Shown here: one piece after another, positions 1 through 8,893 of the stretch
Numbering within the stretch: position 1 is the first letter of the stretch
Layout: each line of letters starts with the position of its first letter
Source: Dechloromonas denitrificans
Lineage (GTDB): Bacteria; Pseudomonadota; Gammaproteobacteria; Burkholderiales; Rhodocyclaceae
Length of the DNA: 64,000 nt
Direction of reading: 5' to 3'
Assembly: GCF_001551835.1 (NCBI RefSeq)
Contig: NZ_LODL01000039.1
Span: 1-64,000, forward strand
Notes under the pieces: generated by a model
Databases searched by the model: none
Told to the model about the DNA's origin: nothing
What the model saw: only the letters and a program-made list of their open reading frames with translations
Position numbers and translations under genes: made by a program

Positions 1-1873
1 CCCAGAGAACGGCCAACTCCCGCCACAGCATCAGGTCGCTGAACGGCTCGCGCAATTCGCCCCTGGCCCAGGCCGGGCGCCGGGCCGGCTGGCTGCCCTC
101 GCCGGCAAAATCGCGGACGAACAGGATCGGCGGCTCGAAGTCGCCCGAGGCATCGGTCAGGGCGGTCACGAAGGGATCGCCCTGGGCCACCAGCAAAGCA
201 TCCGGCATGCATTGGGCGATCGCCTGGATGACCTCGTCACGGCCCGACACCCGTTCGGCCTCCAGGCCGACCCAACGCAGCATGGCCAGCCAGCTGTCGC
301 AGCGCGGCCCGGCTGGGGCGGCGATCAGCACGTAACAGTTGCGCAGCATCGGCAACCAGCTCGGCAGCTTGCGCGACGACTGGGCGATGTCGACCGGCAG
401 ATCAATGATGAAGGTGGAGCCTTCGCCGACCGTGCTCTGCGCGCTGACCCGTCCGCCCATCAGGCCGACCAGGTCGCGGACAATGGCCAGGCCGAGGCCG
501 GTGCCGCCGAAACGGCGGCTCATGCTGTTATCGGCCTGCCTGAAGGGCGAGAATATTTCCTCGAGCGCCTTCGGCTGAATGCCGATGCCGCTGTCGCGGA
601 TGGCAAATTGCAGCGCCGGCAGCGACTTGTCGGCCAAGCGGCAGCTGATGGCAATGCTGCCGCTTTCGGTAAATTTGATGGCGTTGCTGACCAGATTGGA
701 CAGCACCTGGCGCAGCCGGTGCACATCGCCGAAGATGTAGCCGGGCACGTCGCCGCCCACCTCGAACCACAGGCTCAGCCCTTTTTTGCGGGCGGCCTGG
801 GCAAAGACGGCGACGACCTGTTCGACAACCTCGCGCACATTGAACGGCAGGCATTCCATTTGCAGGGCACCGGCCTCGATCCGCGAAAAATCGAGAATGT
901 CGTTGAGCAGGTGCAGCAAGGTGTCGGCCGAGGTGTTCAGGGTCGCCAACTGGCTGCGCTGCCGGGCAGTCAGCTGGCCGGCCGCCAGCAGGTCGGCGAC
1001 GCCGATGATGCCATTCATCGGGGTCCGGATTTCGTGGCTCATGTTGGCCAGGAACTGGCTCTTGGCGCGATTCGCTCCCTCGGCTGCCTCCTTGGCCAGG
1101 CGCAGCTCCTGCGTTCGTGCCTCGACCATTTCTTCGAGATGCAAGCGATGCTTTTCCAGCTCTCGGTCGCGCTCGGCCACCTCGCCCAGCATCAGGTTGA
1201 AGGCATCGGCCAGTTGACCGATTTCGTCATCGGCCAGGCGCGTCGCGCGCTGCGAAAAGTCCTTCGATTCGGCCACCTTGCGGGCGGTTGCGGTCAACGC
1301 CGCCAGAGCGGCCAAAATGCCCTGCTGCAATTTGCCGGCAATCAGCAAGGCGACGGCAAAGGCAATCAGGGCGGCGAACAGGAACAGCGCCGAATCCCGG
1401 AGAACCTCGCGCCAGACGCTGTCGAGACTGGCCGTCAAGGCCACCGAACCGATCACGGCATCGTGCAACTGGATGGGAACGCTGACCGTGACGTGGGAAA
1501 AGTCGGCCACCCTGAACAGATTCCGGTGCAGGCGCTCCCCCTCGCGGACCTGGAGCGGCAGGACCGCGCCCGGCCGGTCGTGGCTGAAGCTGAAGCCGCT
1601 CTCGCCGCCGAGCAGGCGCGCGGCGACAATGTCGGGGTGGCTGGCCAGGGTGCTGAACAGCCGCTCGGCCCCGGGGGTGTCCTGAAACTCGACCACCGCC
1701 GAGGCGTTGAAGGCAATCACCTCGGCCATCGACTGCAATTCGGTCAGCTTGCCTTCGCGCCGGTGCTCAACCTGGCGCCAGGCAAACAGCACAAACACCA
1801 GCAGCAGGCTGACGCCGACCGAAATGGCCAGGATCTGCGCCAGCTTGCGGCGGATCGGCTGGTTCTGTTTCAT
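1..1873 (-). CDS. CHASE8-HAMP hybrid sensor histidine kinase (partial, C-terminus outside window)
   Basis: Membrane-bound sensor kinase read on the minus strand; its start ATG (1873) overlaps the stop of the YfiR-like gene by an ATGA junction, and the 3' end lies beyond the left edge. After a short basic N-terminus there is a membrane segment (about residues 12-32), a periplasmic region of about 120 residues resembling CHASE8 sensor domains, a second membrane segment and a HAMP linker. The phosphoacceptor box [13 protein letters not shown] and the ATP-binding G box [11 protein letters not shown] are intact. The following receiver-like segment (near 180-290) has [10 protein letters not shown] where the phospho-accepting aspartate is expected, so it looks like a degenerate receiver; a functional one may follow outside the window. 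CHASE8 is the domain of the cyclase YfiN/TpbB that YfiR proteins control, so YfiR gating of this kinase is a reasonable inference. Confidence 0.88.
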   Translation of the reverse strand, partial: MKQNQPIRRKLAQILAISVGVSLLLVFVLFAWRQVEHRREGKLTELQSMAEVIAFNASAVVEFQDTPGAERLFSTLASHPDIVAARLLGGESGFSFSHDRPGAVLPLQVREGERLHRNLFRVADFSHVTVSVPIQLHDAVIGSVALTASLDSVWREVLRDSALFLFAALIAFAVALLIAGKLQQGILAALAALTATARKVAESKDFSQRATRLADDEIGQLADAFNLMLGEVAERDRELEKHRLHLEEMVEARTQELRLAKEAAEGANRAKSQFLANMSHEIRTPMNGIIGVADLLAAGQLTARQRSQLATLNTSADTLLHLLNDILDFSRIEAGALQMECLPFNVREVVEQVVAVFAQAARKKGLSLWFEVGGDVPGYIFGDVHRLRQVLSNLVSNAIKFTESGSIAISCRLADKSLPALQFAIRDSGIGIQPKALEEIFSPFRQADNSMSRRFGGTGLGLAIVRDLVGLMGGRVSAQSTVGEGSTFIIDLPVDIAQSSRKLPSWLPMLRNCYVLIAAPAGPRCDSWLAMLRWVGLEAERVSGRDEVIQAIAQCMPDALLVAQGDPFVTALTDASGDFEPPILFVRDFAGEGSQPARRPAWARGELREPFSDLMLWRELAVLW

Positions 1874-2412
1874 CGTGATCCTCCGCTCACCTGGCGGGCC
1901 AGTCGCAACATCGGCGAACTGGCCTTGAGCCCGGCGCGATTGACGGCATCGGTGTTGATATCGAATTGCAGGCGCCCCTCACCACGGATCAGCGCGATCG
2001 CCCCGCCATCCCGAAGAAAACCTTCGTCATCGCTGACGGTCAGGATAGGCAACTTGTCGGCCCAGTGCAGCACTGCGGCGAAACGTGCCTCTTCGTTTTC
2101 CGGGACGAACAGTTCCTGGCAGTCGGCCAATTGCTCGGCGTTGCTCACCCGGCGCACGCGCAGTTCGCGACCGGCGACCTGCCGCCCTTCGTAGCTGGCC
2201 AGATAGGGGCCGAGGCTGTCGCGGCCGAACAGGCAAATGGTCAGCGTCGGATGGCTGCCCGGCCACTCGACATACTTCAGGAAATTGACCAGATAGGCCG
2301 CCTTCAACTGCGCCTCCGACGTCGCCTGGCCAAAGCTCGGTACCCCGGCCAGCGCCAGCAGGGCGAAGGCGACCGGGAAACGCAGCAGGAGGAGCAGTTG
2401 CCGGCAAAGCAT
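1870..2412 (-). CDS. YfiR family (DUF4154) periplasmic protein
   Basis: A 180-residue protein with a hydrophobic signal peptide (about residues 1-28), then the DUF4154/YfiR pattern: [13 protein letters not shown] near the mature N-terminus, a TICLFGRD strand, a [11 protein letters not shown] segment and a C-terminal [13 protein letters not shown] stretch. YfiR proteins are periplasmic regulators that bind the periplasmic domain of a membrane output protein. The gene is translationally coupled (ATGA overlap) to the CHASE8 kinase downstream. Such YfiR-kinase pairs often follow a TonB-dependent receptor gene; here only a short scar of such a gene is seen upstream. Confidence 0.85.
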   Translation of the reverse strand: MLCRQLLLLLRFPVAFALLALAGVPSFGQATSEAQLKAAYLVNFLKYVEWPGSHPTLTICLFGRDSLGPYLASYEGRQVAGRELRVRRVSNAEQLADCQELFVPENEEARFAAVLHWADKLPILTVSDDEGFLRDGGAIALIRGEGRLQFDINTDAVNRAGLKASSPMLRLARQVSGGSR

Positions 2413-2422
2413 GGGGCGCGGT

Positions 2423-2505
2423 CAGAATCTCCCGCGCACGACCAGGCTCGGGCTGCCCTTGCCCAGTGCATCGCCGCTCGCCGGCATCGTGATTATTCTT
2501 TTCAT
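2423..2505 (-). pseudogene. Possible deletion scar of an outer-membrane protein gene (27 codons)
   Basis: A 27-codon frame starts MKRIIT, passes through a polar stretch and ends SPSLVVRGRF just before a stop codon, 10 bases upstream of the yfiR start. The ending alternates hydrophobic residues and finishes in Phe, like the last beta strand of outer-membrane barrels. My inference is that a TonB-dependent receptor or similar gene lost nearly its whole body, leaving first and last codons in one frame. The assignment rests on a short motif and could be chance. Confidence 0.3.
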
Positions 2506-2666
2506 GCGTCTACCTGATCGATGCCCTGCAGCCAGGCCGGTGGAAAAAGAAGGTCGCTAAAATCGCTGTCAAAATTACCACAAATGAATGTTTTTACCAC
2601 TTTAAGCATTACGACAAATGGCAGAACACACCACGCGGCACTCGCCACGATCAGCGCGAAAAGCAT
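2502..2666 (-). CDS. Possible small membrane protein, 54 residues
   Basis: A 54-codon frame encodes a strongly hydrophobic N-terminal segment (about residues 2-24, LFALIVASAAWCVLPFVVML) and a short polar tail. Its stop TGA overlaps the ATG of the downstream 27-codon frame. No convincing ribosome binding site is visible. The base composition here is AT-richer than the surroundings, so a chance frame in a promoter region is quite possible. Confidence 0.2.
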   Translation of the reverse strand: MLFALIVASAAWCVLPFVVMLKVVKTFICGNFDSDFSDLLFPPAWLQGIDQVDA

Positions 2667-2792
2667 TGTGACAGAGGCTTTTCGTTGATCATAGCGAGGC
2701 GGACGAAATGACAATGTTAAATCTGCTGCTGGTTTGCCCCCCAGCCCGGAAATTTCTTGATCTACCTCACCTGAAGCGCCCTGGGCGCAACC

Positions 2793-2798
2793 TATAAT
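2793..2798 (+). promoter_or_regulatory. Consensus -10 box (TATAAT) of menE-menF
   Basis: A perfect TATAAT lies 9 bases before the menE ATG with no Shine-Dalgarno sequence in between. With normal spacing transcription would begin within about three bases of the start codon, so the transcript may be leaderless. No good -35 hexamer stands at 17 bp. Confidence 0.5.
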
Positions 2799-2807
2799 CA
2801 GCCGCTT

Positions 2808-4076
2808 ATGAAGACTGCCGCCACGCTCGCCGACCACCTTCGCCATGCGGCCAGCCAGACGCCGGAAGCCACGGCGCTGATCGCTGGCGACCAGCACTGG
2901 TCTTTCGCCGCCTGGCTGGCCAACTGCACAGCCCTCGCCGCCGACCAGCAGCATACCGGCCAGCCGCTCCGTGCCACCGGCAGCAGCCGCCAACTGGCCA
3001 GACTGGCCTGTGCCGCCAGCCTGCAAAATCGTCCTTTCTGGCCGGTCGACCGCAGCCCTCGCGACAACCCGCCGACTACGGCCCTGCCCGCCGCCACCGC
3101 GCTGATCATTTCGACCAGCGGCAGCGAAGGCCGGCCGCGCGCCGTCCTGTTGAGCGCCGCCAATCTTGATGCCGCCGCCGCCGCCTCCAACCAGCGCCTG
3201 CCGCTCGGCCCCGGCGATCTCTGGCTGAACTGCCTGCCGCTCTACCATATCGGCGGCCAGTCCATCCTCTGGCGCTGCACCCGGGCCGCGGCCGGCGTCC
3301 TGCTCCACGAAGGCTTTGCCGCCGAGCAGGTCGCCGCCGATCTGGCGCGCTACCCGGTCAGCCACCTGTCGCTGGTTCCGTCCATGCTCGCCTTGTTGCT
3401 CGACAGCGGCGCCCGCCCCCCCGCCACCTTGCGCCACGTCCTGATCGGCGGTGCCGCGCTGTCACAAACCCTGTACGCGCGGGCGACGGCTGCCGGCTGG
3501 CCGCTGACGCCGAGCTACGGCATGAGCGAGACGGCGGCGCAGATCGCCAGCTGGCAACCGGCCGACGGGCCGTGGCAGCAGGGTCAGGTCGGGCGGGCGC
3601 TTGCGGGCAGCGAAATCGGCATCACCAGCGACGGCCGTATCCGCCTGCGCGGACCACAGGTCATGCTCGGCTACCTCAACGGTGGCGGCCCCGATGCCGA
3701 CGGCTGGCTGACTACCGGCGACCTCGGCCATCTCGATGACGAAGGCCGGCTGACTGTCATCGGCCGCGCCGACGACATGCTGATCAGCGGTGGTCGCAAT
3801 GTCCATCCGCTCGATGTCGAAGCCTGCCTGGCCGCCTTTCCCGGGGTCAGCGATGTTGCCGTCACCGGTCTCCCCGACCCGCTGTGGGGCGACCGGATCG
3901 TCGCGCTGGTGGTCGGTGCGGTCTCGGCCGAGGCCTTGCTGGCACATGCCCGCCTGCACTTGCCATCAGCCGCGCTGCCGCGAAAAATGGTCTTTCTCGA
4001 CCGTCTACCGCGCAACCCGTCCGGCAAGCTGGAACGGACCACACTGCGCCGGATCGCCGCCGAGGCTGCGGCATGA
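2808..4076 (+). CDS. menE: o-Succinylbenzoate-CoA ligase (MenE)
   Basis: ANL-superfamily acyl-CoA ligase of 422 residues, short for the superfamily but normal for MenE, which activates o-succinylbenzoate with ATP and CoA in menaquinone synthesis. Visible motifs in order: phosphate-binding loop ISTSGSEGRPRAV (about residue 102), SYGMSETAAQ (about residue 233), TGDLGHLDDEGRLTVIGR with the hinge region following, SGGRNVHPLDVE, and the C-terminal catalytic lysine region RNPSGKLERT. The gene overlaps the isochorismate synthase gene (ATGA), which supports the menaquinone role over a general fatty acyl-CoA ligase. It is preceded directly by a TATAAT box. Confidence 0.8.
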   Translation: MKTAATLADHLRHAASQTPEATALIAGDQHWSFAAWLANCTALAADQQHTGQPLRATGSSRQLARLACAASLQNRPFWPVDRSPRDNPPTTALPAATALIISTSGSEGRPRAVLLSAANLDAAAAASNQRLPLGPGDLWLNCLPLYHIGGQSILWRCTRAAAGVLLHEGFAAEQVAADLARYPVSHLSLVPSMLALLLDSGARPPATLRHVLIGGAALSQTLYARATAAGWPLTPSYGMSETAAQIASWQPADGPWQQGQVGRALAGSEIGITSDGRIRLRGPQVMLGYLNGGGPDADGWLTTGDLGHLDDEGRLTVIGRADDMLISGGRNVHPLDVEACLAAFPGVSDVAVTGLPDPLWGDRIVALVVGAVSAEALLAHARLHLPSAALPRKMVFLDRLPRNPSGKLERTTLRRIAAEAAA

Positions 4077-5419
4077 TCGACCGCCTGCGCCAACAACTCG
4101 CCGCCGCCGACCTGCCCGACCGGCTCCGGCAACTGGCCGCCGGCGCCCCGGCCGCCGCCCCGGTCAGCCTGACATTGGACCTCGGCAAGCTGGATAGCGA
4201 CTGGCTGCACCAGTTGCCGGCCAAAGCTCCTTTCTGGTATCGCGCCCGGCCGCAGCGCGGCGAATTCCGGCTCGGCATCGGCCATGCCCTGCAGGTCAGC
4301 AGCAGCGGCGGCAACCGGTTCGCCGCCCTCGACAACGCTTTCAGCGGCCTGTGCAGCGACTGGCGCCATACCGCCGGAGAGCCACCACCGCTCGCTTTCG
4401 CCGGCTTCGCCTTCGATGCGGCGAACCAAAATCCGCTGCCCAACGCGCTGCTCGCCGTGCCGGCCATCCTGCTCGAAAACCTTGGCGGCCGATGCCGCGC
4501 CGTGCTCACCGTGCCGGCCGGGCGCATTGCCCAGGCGGCCGATGAATGGCGGCAACTGCTCGCCCAGCCGGCCCGGCCCAGCCACACCCTGCTGCTGCCG
4601 GCCGCCCCGCAGGCGCTGACCGAGCGGGCGTGGACCGCCCGTGTCAACGCGGCGCTGCGCGACATTGCCGGCGGCAAGCTCGACAAGCTGGTGCTCAGCC
4701 GCAGTCGCCGGGTCGAAGCGGCCGGCCCCTTCTCGCCGGCGCTGATCCTCGGCCAACTGGCCGAACAGCAGCCGGACAGCCTGCTCTACGCCCATGGCCA
4801 GGGCGAACTGTGTTTTCTCGGGGCGACGCCGGAGCGCCTGGTCCGGCTCGATAACGGTTTGGCCGAAGCCGATGCGCTGGCCGGCACCGCCTGGTCCGGC
4901 TCGCTATCGCTGGCCGAACAGAAAAACCAGCACGAACAGTCGCTGGTCGTGCAAGCCGTGGTCGATGCCCTCGCCCCACTCTGCGCCGCGCCGCCGCAGG
5001 CCAGCCCGGCCACCGAACATCCGGCCGGCCACCTGACCCACCTGCGCAGCCGGATCTGCGGCCGGGTCGCAAGCGGCACGACGCTGTTCGATCTGGTCCG
5101 CGCCCTGCACCCGACGCCGGCCGTCGGCGGCTACCCGAGCGGGCTTGCCCAGGATTGGCTGGCGGCCCACGGCGAGCAGCGCAATGGCTGGTACAGCGGC
5201 GGTTTCGGAATTTTCACGGCAGCCGGCGACGGCGAACTTTCGGTCGCCCTGCGCTGCGCCCTGCTCAATGGCCGACAGGCCGAACTGCAGGCCGGCGCCG
5301 GCATCGTCGCCGGCTCCGACCCGCAGCAGGAACTAGCCGAAACCGAAGCCAAGCTCGGCACCCTGCTCACCGCCCTCGGCCCGGCCGGCGAACTCGACCG
5401 GAACGGCACCCGCGACTGA
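4073..5419 (+). CDS. menF: Isochorismate synthase (MenF/EntC family)
   Basis: A 448-residue chorismate-utilising enzyme that converts chorismate to isochorismate, the entry step of menaquinone (or siderophore) synthesis. The start ATG overlaps the menE stop. The N-terminal half is divergent; the C-terminal half has the family motifs: GKLDKLVLSR with the general-base lysine region, FLGATPERLV, ALAGTAWSG, HLRSRICGRV, HPTPAVGGYP, the FGIF segment and the C-terminal GAGIVAGSDPQQELAETEAK with Mg-binding acidic residues. Pairing with menE favours MenF. The remaining men genes are not in this window. Confidence 0.82.
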   Translation: MIDRLRQQLAAADLPDRLRQLAAGAPAAAPVSLTLDLGKLDSDWLHQLPAKAPFWYRARPQRGEFRLGIGHALQVSSSGGNRFAALDNAFSGLCSDWRHTAGEPPPLAFAGFAFDAANQNPLPNALLAVPAILLENLGGRCRAVLTVPAGRIAQAADEWRQLLAQPARPSHTLLLPAAPQALTERAWTARVNAALRDIAGGKLDKLVLSRSRRVEAAGPFSPALILGQLAEQQPDSLLYAHGQGELCFLGATPERLVRLDNGLAEADALAGTAWSGSLSLAEQKNQHEQSLVVQAVVDALAPLCAAPPQASPATEHPAGHLTHLRSRICGRVASGTTLFDLVRALHPTPAVGGYPSGLAQDWLAAHGEQRNGWYSGGFGIFTAAGDGELSVALRCALLNGRQAELQAGAGIVAGSDPQQELAETEAKLGTLLTALGPAGELDRNGTRD

Positions 5420-5430
5420 AAACTCCGCAG

Positions 5431-5520
5431 TCATTCCCGCGAAGGCGGGAATCCAGTCCAGTCGCGCTCTGGATCCCCGCCTACGATCAAAGGAAGTCCC
5501 CGTGGGACGCGGGGATGACG
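5431..5520. repeat. Palindromic intergenic repeat (REP/dRS3-like)
   Basis: About 90 bp between convergent menF and the AcuI-type gene. The left part is a hairpin ATTCCCGC-gaa-GGCGGGAAT; the right part pairs ATCCCCGC with GCGGGGAT further on. The outer ends TCATTCCCGC and GCGGGGATGA are themselves inverted repeats, so the whole unit looks like a small transposable or REP-type element of the kind common in beta- and gammaproteobacteria. It may also act as a transcription stop for both genes. Confidence 0.75.
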
Positions 5521-5551
5521 GCTCTCCCTTCAGCGAAAGGGCGTCGGCTCT

Positions 5552-6535
5552 CTAACGATTGACGTCGACGACGACCCGACCGCGCACCTTGCCTTCGAGC
5601 AGCTCGGCGCCGACGGTCAACGCCTCGGCCAAGCCGATTTCGCGGGTGATCGCATCGAGTTTGGCAATTTCCAGATCACGACCGAGACGTTCCCAGGCTT
5701 CGAGGCGGACGGCCAGCGGCGCCATCACGCTATCGATGCCGTAGAGCGTCACGCCGCGCAGGATGAAGGGGGCGACGCTGGCCGGGAAATCCATGCCCTG
5801 GGCCAGGCCGCAGGCGGCGACGGCACCCCGGTACTTGGTGGTGGCGCAGGCATTGGCCAGGGTGTGGCTGCCGACCGCATCGACGACGCCGGCCCAGCGT
5901 TCCTTGCCGATCGGCTTGCCGGGGGCGGAGAGTTCGTTGCGGTCGATGATGGCGCTGGCACCGAGCGCCTTCAGGTGTGCTTCTTCGGCAGCGCGGCCGG
6001 TCGAGGCGACGACCGTGTAGCCGAGCTTGGCGAGCAGCGCGATGGCGACGCTGCCGACACCGCCGTTGGCGCCGGTGACCAGGATTTCACCGTCGGCCGG
6101 CTTGATGCCGTGCTTTTCCAGGGCCAGCACGCAGAGCATCGCGGTATAACCGGCGGTGCCGATCGCCATCGCCTGCCGGGCGCTGAAGGCCTTCGGCTGC
6201 GGCACCAGCCAGTCGCCGCGAACGCGGGCGACCTGGGCCAAACCGCCCCAATGCGTTTCGCCGACACCCCAACCGTTGAGGATGACCTTGTCGCCGACCT
6301 GCCAGCCGGCATGGCTGCTCGCCGTCACGATACCGGCGAAGTCGATACCGGGCACCATCGGGAAGCGGCGGACGACCGGCGACTTGCCGGTGATGGCCAG
6401 GCCGTCCTTGTAATTGAGCGTAGACCAGTCGACGCGAACGGTGACATCGCCTTCCGGCAATTGCGCTTCGTCGATCTGTTGCAGGCTGGCGCGGTAGCCG
6501 GCCTCGTCCTTGTTGATCAGGATTCCGTTAAACAT
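5552..6535 (-). CDS. acuI: AcuI/YhdH-type NADPH-dependent acryloyl-CoA (quinone) reductase
   Basis: A 327-residue zinc-independent medium-chain dehydrogenase/reductase. The start is the ATG preceding [13 protein letters not shown], since AAAGGA stands 5 bases upstream; an open frame continues further upstream but lies in non-coding sequence. The substrate domain shows [19 protein letters not shown] and GIDFAGIV, and the cofactor domain [15 protein letters not shown], a Rossmann motif for NADPH. It lacks the catalytic zinc ligands of alcohol dehydrogenases. The YhdH/AcuI family reduces acryloyl-CoA to propionyl-CoA; the physiological substrate here is not shown by context. It is divergent from ppk1. 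Confidence 0.8.
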   Translation of the reverse strand: MFNGILINKDEAGYRASLQQIDEAQLPEGDVTVRVDWSTLNYKDGLAITGKSPVVRRFPMVPGIDFAGIVTASSHAGWQVGDKVILNGWGVGETHWGGLAQVARVRGDWLVPQPKAFSARQAMAIGTAGYTAMLCVLALEKHGIKPADGEILVTGANGGVGSVAIALLAKLGYTVVASTGRAAEEAHLKALGASAIIDRNELSAPGKPIGKERWAGVVDAVGSHTLANACATTKYRGAVAACGLAQGMDFPASVAPFILRGVTLYGIDSVMAPLAVRLEAWERLGRDLEIAKLDAITREIGLAEALTVGAELLEGKVRGRVVVDVNR

Positions 6536-6592
6536 GGTTTTTCCTTTGGCGAAATTGAACTGCAGACTATAAGGCAGCGGCTTGAAAAATGG

Positions 6593-6616
6593 CCTTTTTC
6601 GACCGTCGACCGCCGG
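6593..6616 (+). repeat. Intergenic T8-GTCGACCGC motif, copy 1
   Basis: CCTTTTTC, four bases, then GTCGACCGC followed by CGG, located between the divergent acuI and ppk1 genes. It matches copy 2 almost base for base apart from the spacer. Confidence 0.5.
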
Positions 6617-6647
6617 CCTTTGTTCAGCGCCATCCCGGAATGCCTCG

Positions 6648-6665
6648 CTGTCATTTAACTGAAAC
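6648..6665 (+). promoter_or_regulatory. Candidate PhoB box upstream of ppk1
   Basis: CTGTCAT-TTAA-CTGAAAC resembles the Pho box, two 7-mers CTGTNAN separated by 4 AT-rich bases; the first half is perfect and the second keeps 5 of 7. It lies about 60 bases before the chosen ppk1 start. PhoB control of polyphosphate kinase is known in other bacteria. The nearest -10-like hexamer (TATACT, 6697-6702) is further away than usual for direct PhoB activation. Confidence 0.35.
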
Positions 6666-6727
6666 ATTTATGCAACAAAATGATGGGCTTGGGGAATATA
6701 CTTGAGACAACACATGGACTGCGCGCG

Positions 6728-8809
6728 ATGAACCACACTTACCTGACCCCACGCTTCCCGACCGAAAACTACCTGAACCGCGAACTCGGCCTGCTCGCCT
6801 TCAACCGCCGCGTGCTGGCCCAGGCACAGGACGAACGGGTGCCGCTGCTGGAGCGCCTGCGCTTCCTGTGCATCGTTTCGAGCAACATGGACGAATTTTT
6901 CGAGATCCGGATGGCCGGGCTGAAGGAGCAGGTCAAGGCCAATACCCGGATCACCACCACCGACGGCAAGACGGCCCAGGAAGCCTTCCGGCTGGTTTCG
7001 GCCGAAGCCCACGCCATCGTCACCGAGCAATACCTGCACCTCAACGACGTCATTTTGCCGGCGCTGTCCGAGCAGGGCATCCGCTTCCTGCGCCGGTCGA
7101 CGTGGAACGAGGGGCAGCGCGAGTGGATCCGCAATTACTTCATCCGCGAAATGGTGCCGGTGCTGACGCCGATCGGGCTCGACCCGTCGCACCCCTTCCC
7201 GAAAGTGCTCAACAAGAGCCTGAATTTCGCCGTCGAACTGGAAGGCAAGGATGCCTTCGGGCGCAGTTCCAACGCCGCCATCGTCCAGGCGCCGCGCGTC
7301 CTGCCGCGCGTCATCCAGTTGCCGGAAGAACTGGCCGGCTGCGCCCACGGCTTCGTCTTCCTGTCCTCGATCCTGCATGAATTCGTCGGCGAACTGTTCA
7401 CCGGCATGACCGTGCTCGGCTGCTACCAGTTCCGCGCGACGCGCAATTCCGACCTCTTCGTCGATGAAGAAGAAGTCACCAACCTGCGCACCAAGCTGCA
7501 GGGCGAGCTGCCGCACCGCCATTTCGGCGATGCCGTGCGTCTCGAAGTGGCCGACAACTGCTCACCGGCGATGACCGAATTCCTGCTCGCCCAGTTCGGC
7601 CTCAAGGCAGCCGATCTCTATCGCGTGCACGGCCCGGTCAACCTGGTTCGCCTGATGCAAGTGCCGGACTGGGTGGACCGCCCGGACATGAAATTTCCTC
7701 CATTCACGCCCGGCCTGCCCAAGGCGGTCGGCAAGGGCGCCAACATCTTCGAGAGCATCCGCCGCGCCGACATCCTGCTCCATCACCCCTACCAGTCGTT
7801 CGCACCGGTCATCGAACTGCTCAACCAGGCGGCCAGCGATCCCAATGTCGTCGCCATCAAGATGACGGTCTATCGTACCGGGACCGACTCGGTGCTGATG
7901 CAGTCGCTGATCCGCGCCGCGCAGAACGGCAAGGAAGTCACCGTCGTCGTCGAACTGATGGCGCGCTTCGACGAAGAAGCCAACATCAGCTGGGCGACCA
8001 AGCTGGAAGAGGTCGGCGCCCATGTCGTATACGGCGTCGTCGGCTACAAGACACACGCCAAGGCGCTGCTCATCGTCCGCCGCGAGGAAGGCGGCCTCAA
8101 GCGCTACGCCCACCTCGGCACCGGCAACTATCACCCGCGCACCGCCCGCCTCTATTCCGACTTTGGCCTGATGACGGCGAACGACGAAGTGACCCGCGAC
8201 GTCAGCGAAGTTTTCAAGCAACTGACCGGGCTGGGTCAGGCACGGACCCTGAAGCACCTCTGGCAGGCCCCGTTCACGCTGCAGCCCAATGTCGTTGCCG
8301 GCATCCAGGCCGAGGCAGCGGCAGCCCGCGCCGGCGGCAAGGGGCGCATCGTCGCCAAGATGAACTCGCTGGTCGAACCGGAGGTCATCAACGCGCTCTA
8401 CGAAGCCTCGCAGGCCGGCGTCGATATCGAACTCCTCGTGCGCGGCGTCTGCATGCTGCGCCCGGGCGTCCCCGGCCTGTCCGAAAAAATTCGCGTCCGC
8501 TCGATTATCGGCCGCTTCCTCGAACACCACCGGATCTTCTACTTCTACGCCGGCGGCAAGGAAAACGTCTATCTGTCCAGCGCCGACTGGATGGAGCGCA
8601 ATTTCTTCAAGCGCATCGAACTGGCCTTCCCGATCCTCGACCCGAAACTGAAGAAACGGGTCATCACCGAAGGCCTCAAGTTCTACCTGGCCGATAACCA
8701 GCAAGGCTGGGACATGAACAGCCAGGGCGTCTACCAGCGCCGTCGCTCAAGCCGCGCCAAGCCGCACAATGCGCAGGGCGAACTGATGCTGACGCTGGGC
8801 GGCGGCTAA
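6728..8809 (+). CDS. ppk: Polyphosphate kinase 1
   Basis: A 693-residue PPK1 that polymerises the gamma-phosphate of ATP into polyphosphate at the inner membrane. The chosen start is the ATG before NHTYLTPRF; in-frame codons upstream (from 6680) overlap the promoter region. Motifs: FLNREL-like YLNRELGLLAFNRRVL and SSNMDEFFEIR in the N-domain, PYQSF in the head, VVELMARFDEEANI, and the two phospholipase-D-like halves with catalytic histidines in VGYKTHAKALLI and RFLEHHRIFYF. Length and motifs indicate an intact enzyme. A PPK2 is encoded 51 kb away in the window. Confidence 0.93.
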   Translation: MNHTYLTPRFPTENYLNRELGLLAFNRRVLAQAQDERVPLLERLRFLCIVSSNMDEFFEIRMAGLKEQVKANTRITTTDGKTAQEAFRLVSAEAHAIVTEQYLHLNDVILPALSEQGIRFLRRSTWNEGQREWIRNYFIREMVPVLTPIGLDPSHPFPKVLNKSLNFAVELEGKDAFGRSSNAAIVQAPRVLPRVIQLPEELAGCAHGFVFLSSILHEFVGELFTGMTVLGCYQFRATRNSDLFVDEEEVTNLRTKLQGELPHRHFGDAVRLEVADNCSPAMTEFLLAQFGLKAADLYRVHGPVNLVRLMQVPDWVDRPDMKFPPFTPGLPKAVGKGANIFESIRRADILLHHPYQSFAPVIELLNQAASDPNVVAIKMTVYRTGTDSVLMQSLIRAAQNGKEVTVVVELMARFDEEANISWATKLEEVGAHVVYGVVGYKTHAKALLIVRREEGGLKRYAHLGTGNYHPRTARLYSDFGLMTANDEVTRDVSEVFKQLTGLGQARTLKHLWQAPFTLQPNVVAGIQAEAAAARAGGKGRIVAKMNSLVEPEVINALYEASQAGVDIELLVRGVCMLRPGVPGLSEKIRVRSIIGRFLEHHRIFYFYAGGKENVYLSSADWMERNFFKRIELAFPILDPKLKKRVITEGLKFYLADNQQGWDMNSQGVYQRRRSSRAKPHNAQGELMLTLGGG

Positions 8810-8817
8810 ACCGGCCA

Positions 8818-8843
8818 GGCCTGCGGTCGACGGCTGAAAAAGG
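8818..8843 (-). repeat. Intergenic T8-GTCGACCGC motif, copy 2
   Basis: Read on the minus strand: CCTTTTTC, four bases, GTCGACCGC, AGGCC. It lies directly beside the shared terminator of the convergent ppk1 and sensor-kinase genes. Confidence 0.5.
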
Positions 8844-8845
8844 CA

Positions 8846-8871
8846 AAAATGCGGCGGCAACGCCGCATTTT
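8846..8871. terminator. Bidirectional terminator between ppk1 and hybrid kinase
   Basis: Perfect 11-bp stem AAAATGCGGCG / CGCCGCATTTT with a GCAA tetraloop, giving a T-run in both directions between two convergent genes. Confidence 0.85.
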
Positions 8872-8893
8872 CTTTGGCTGGCAGCGTAGCCGC

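Noticed and set aside
212-2194. Long plus-strand open frame (660 codons) at the left end
   Set aside because: It is antisense to the CHASE8 kinase and YfiR genes, which have clear motifs; high GC content produces long shadow frames.
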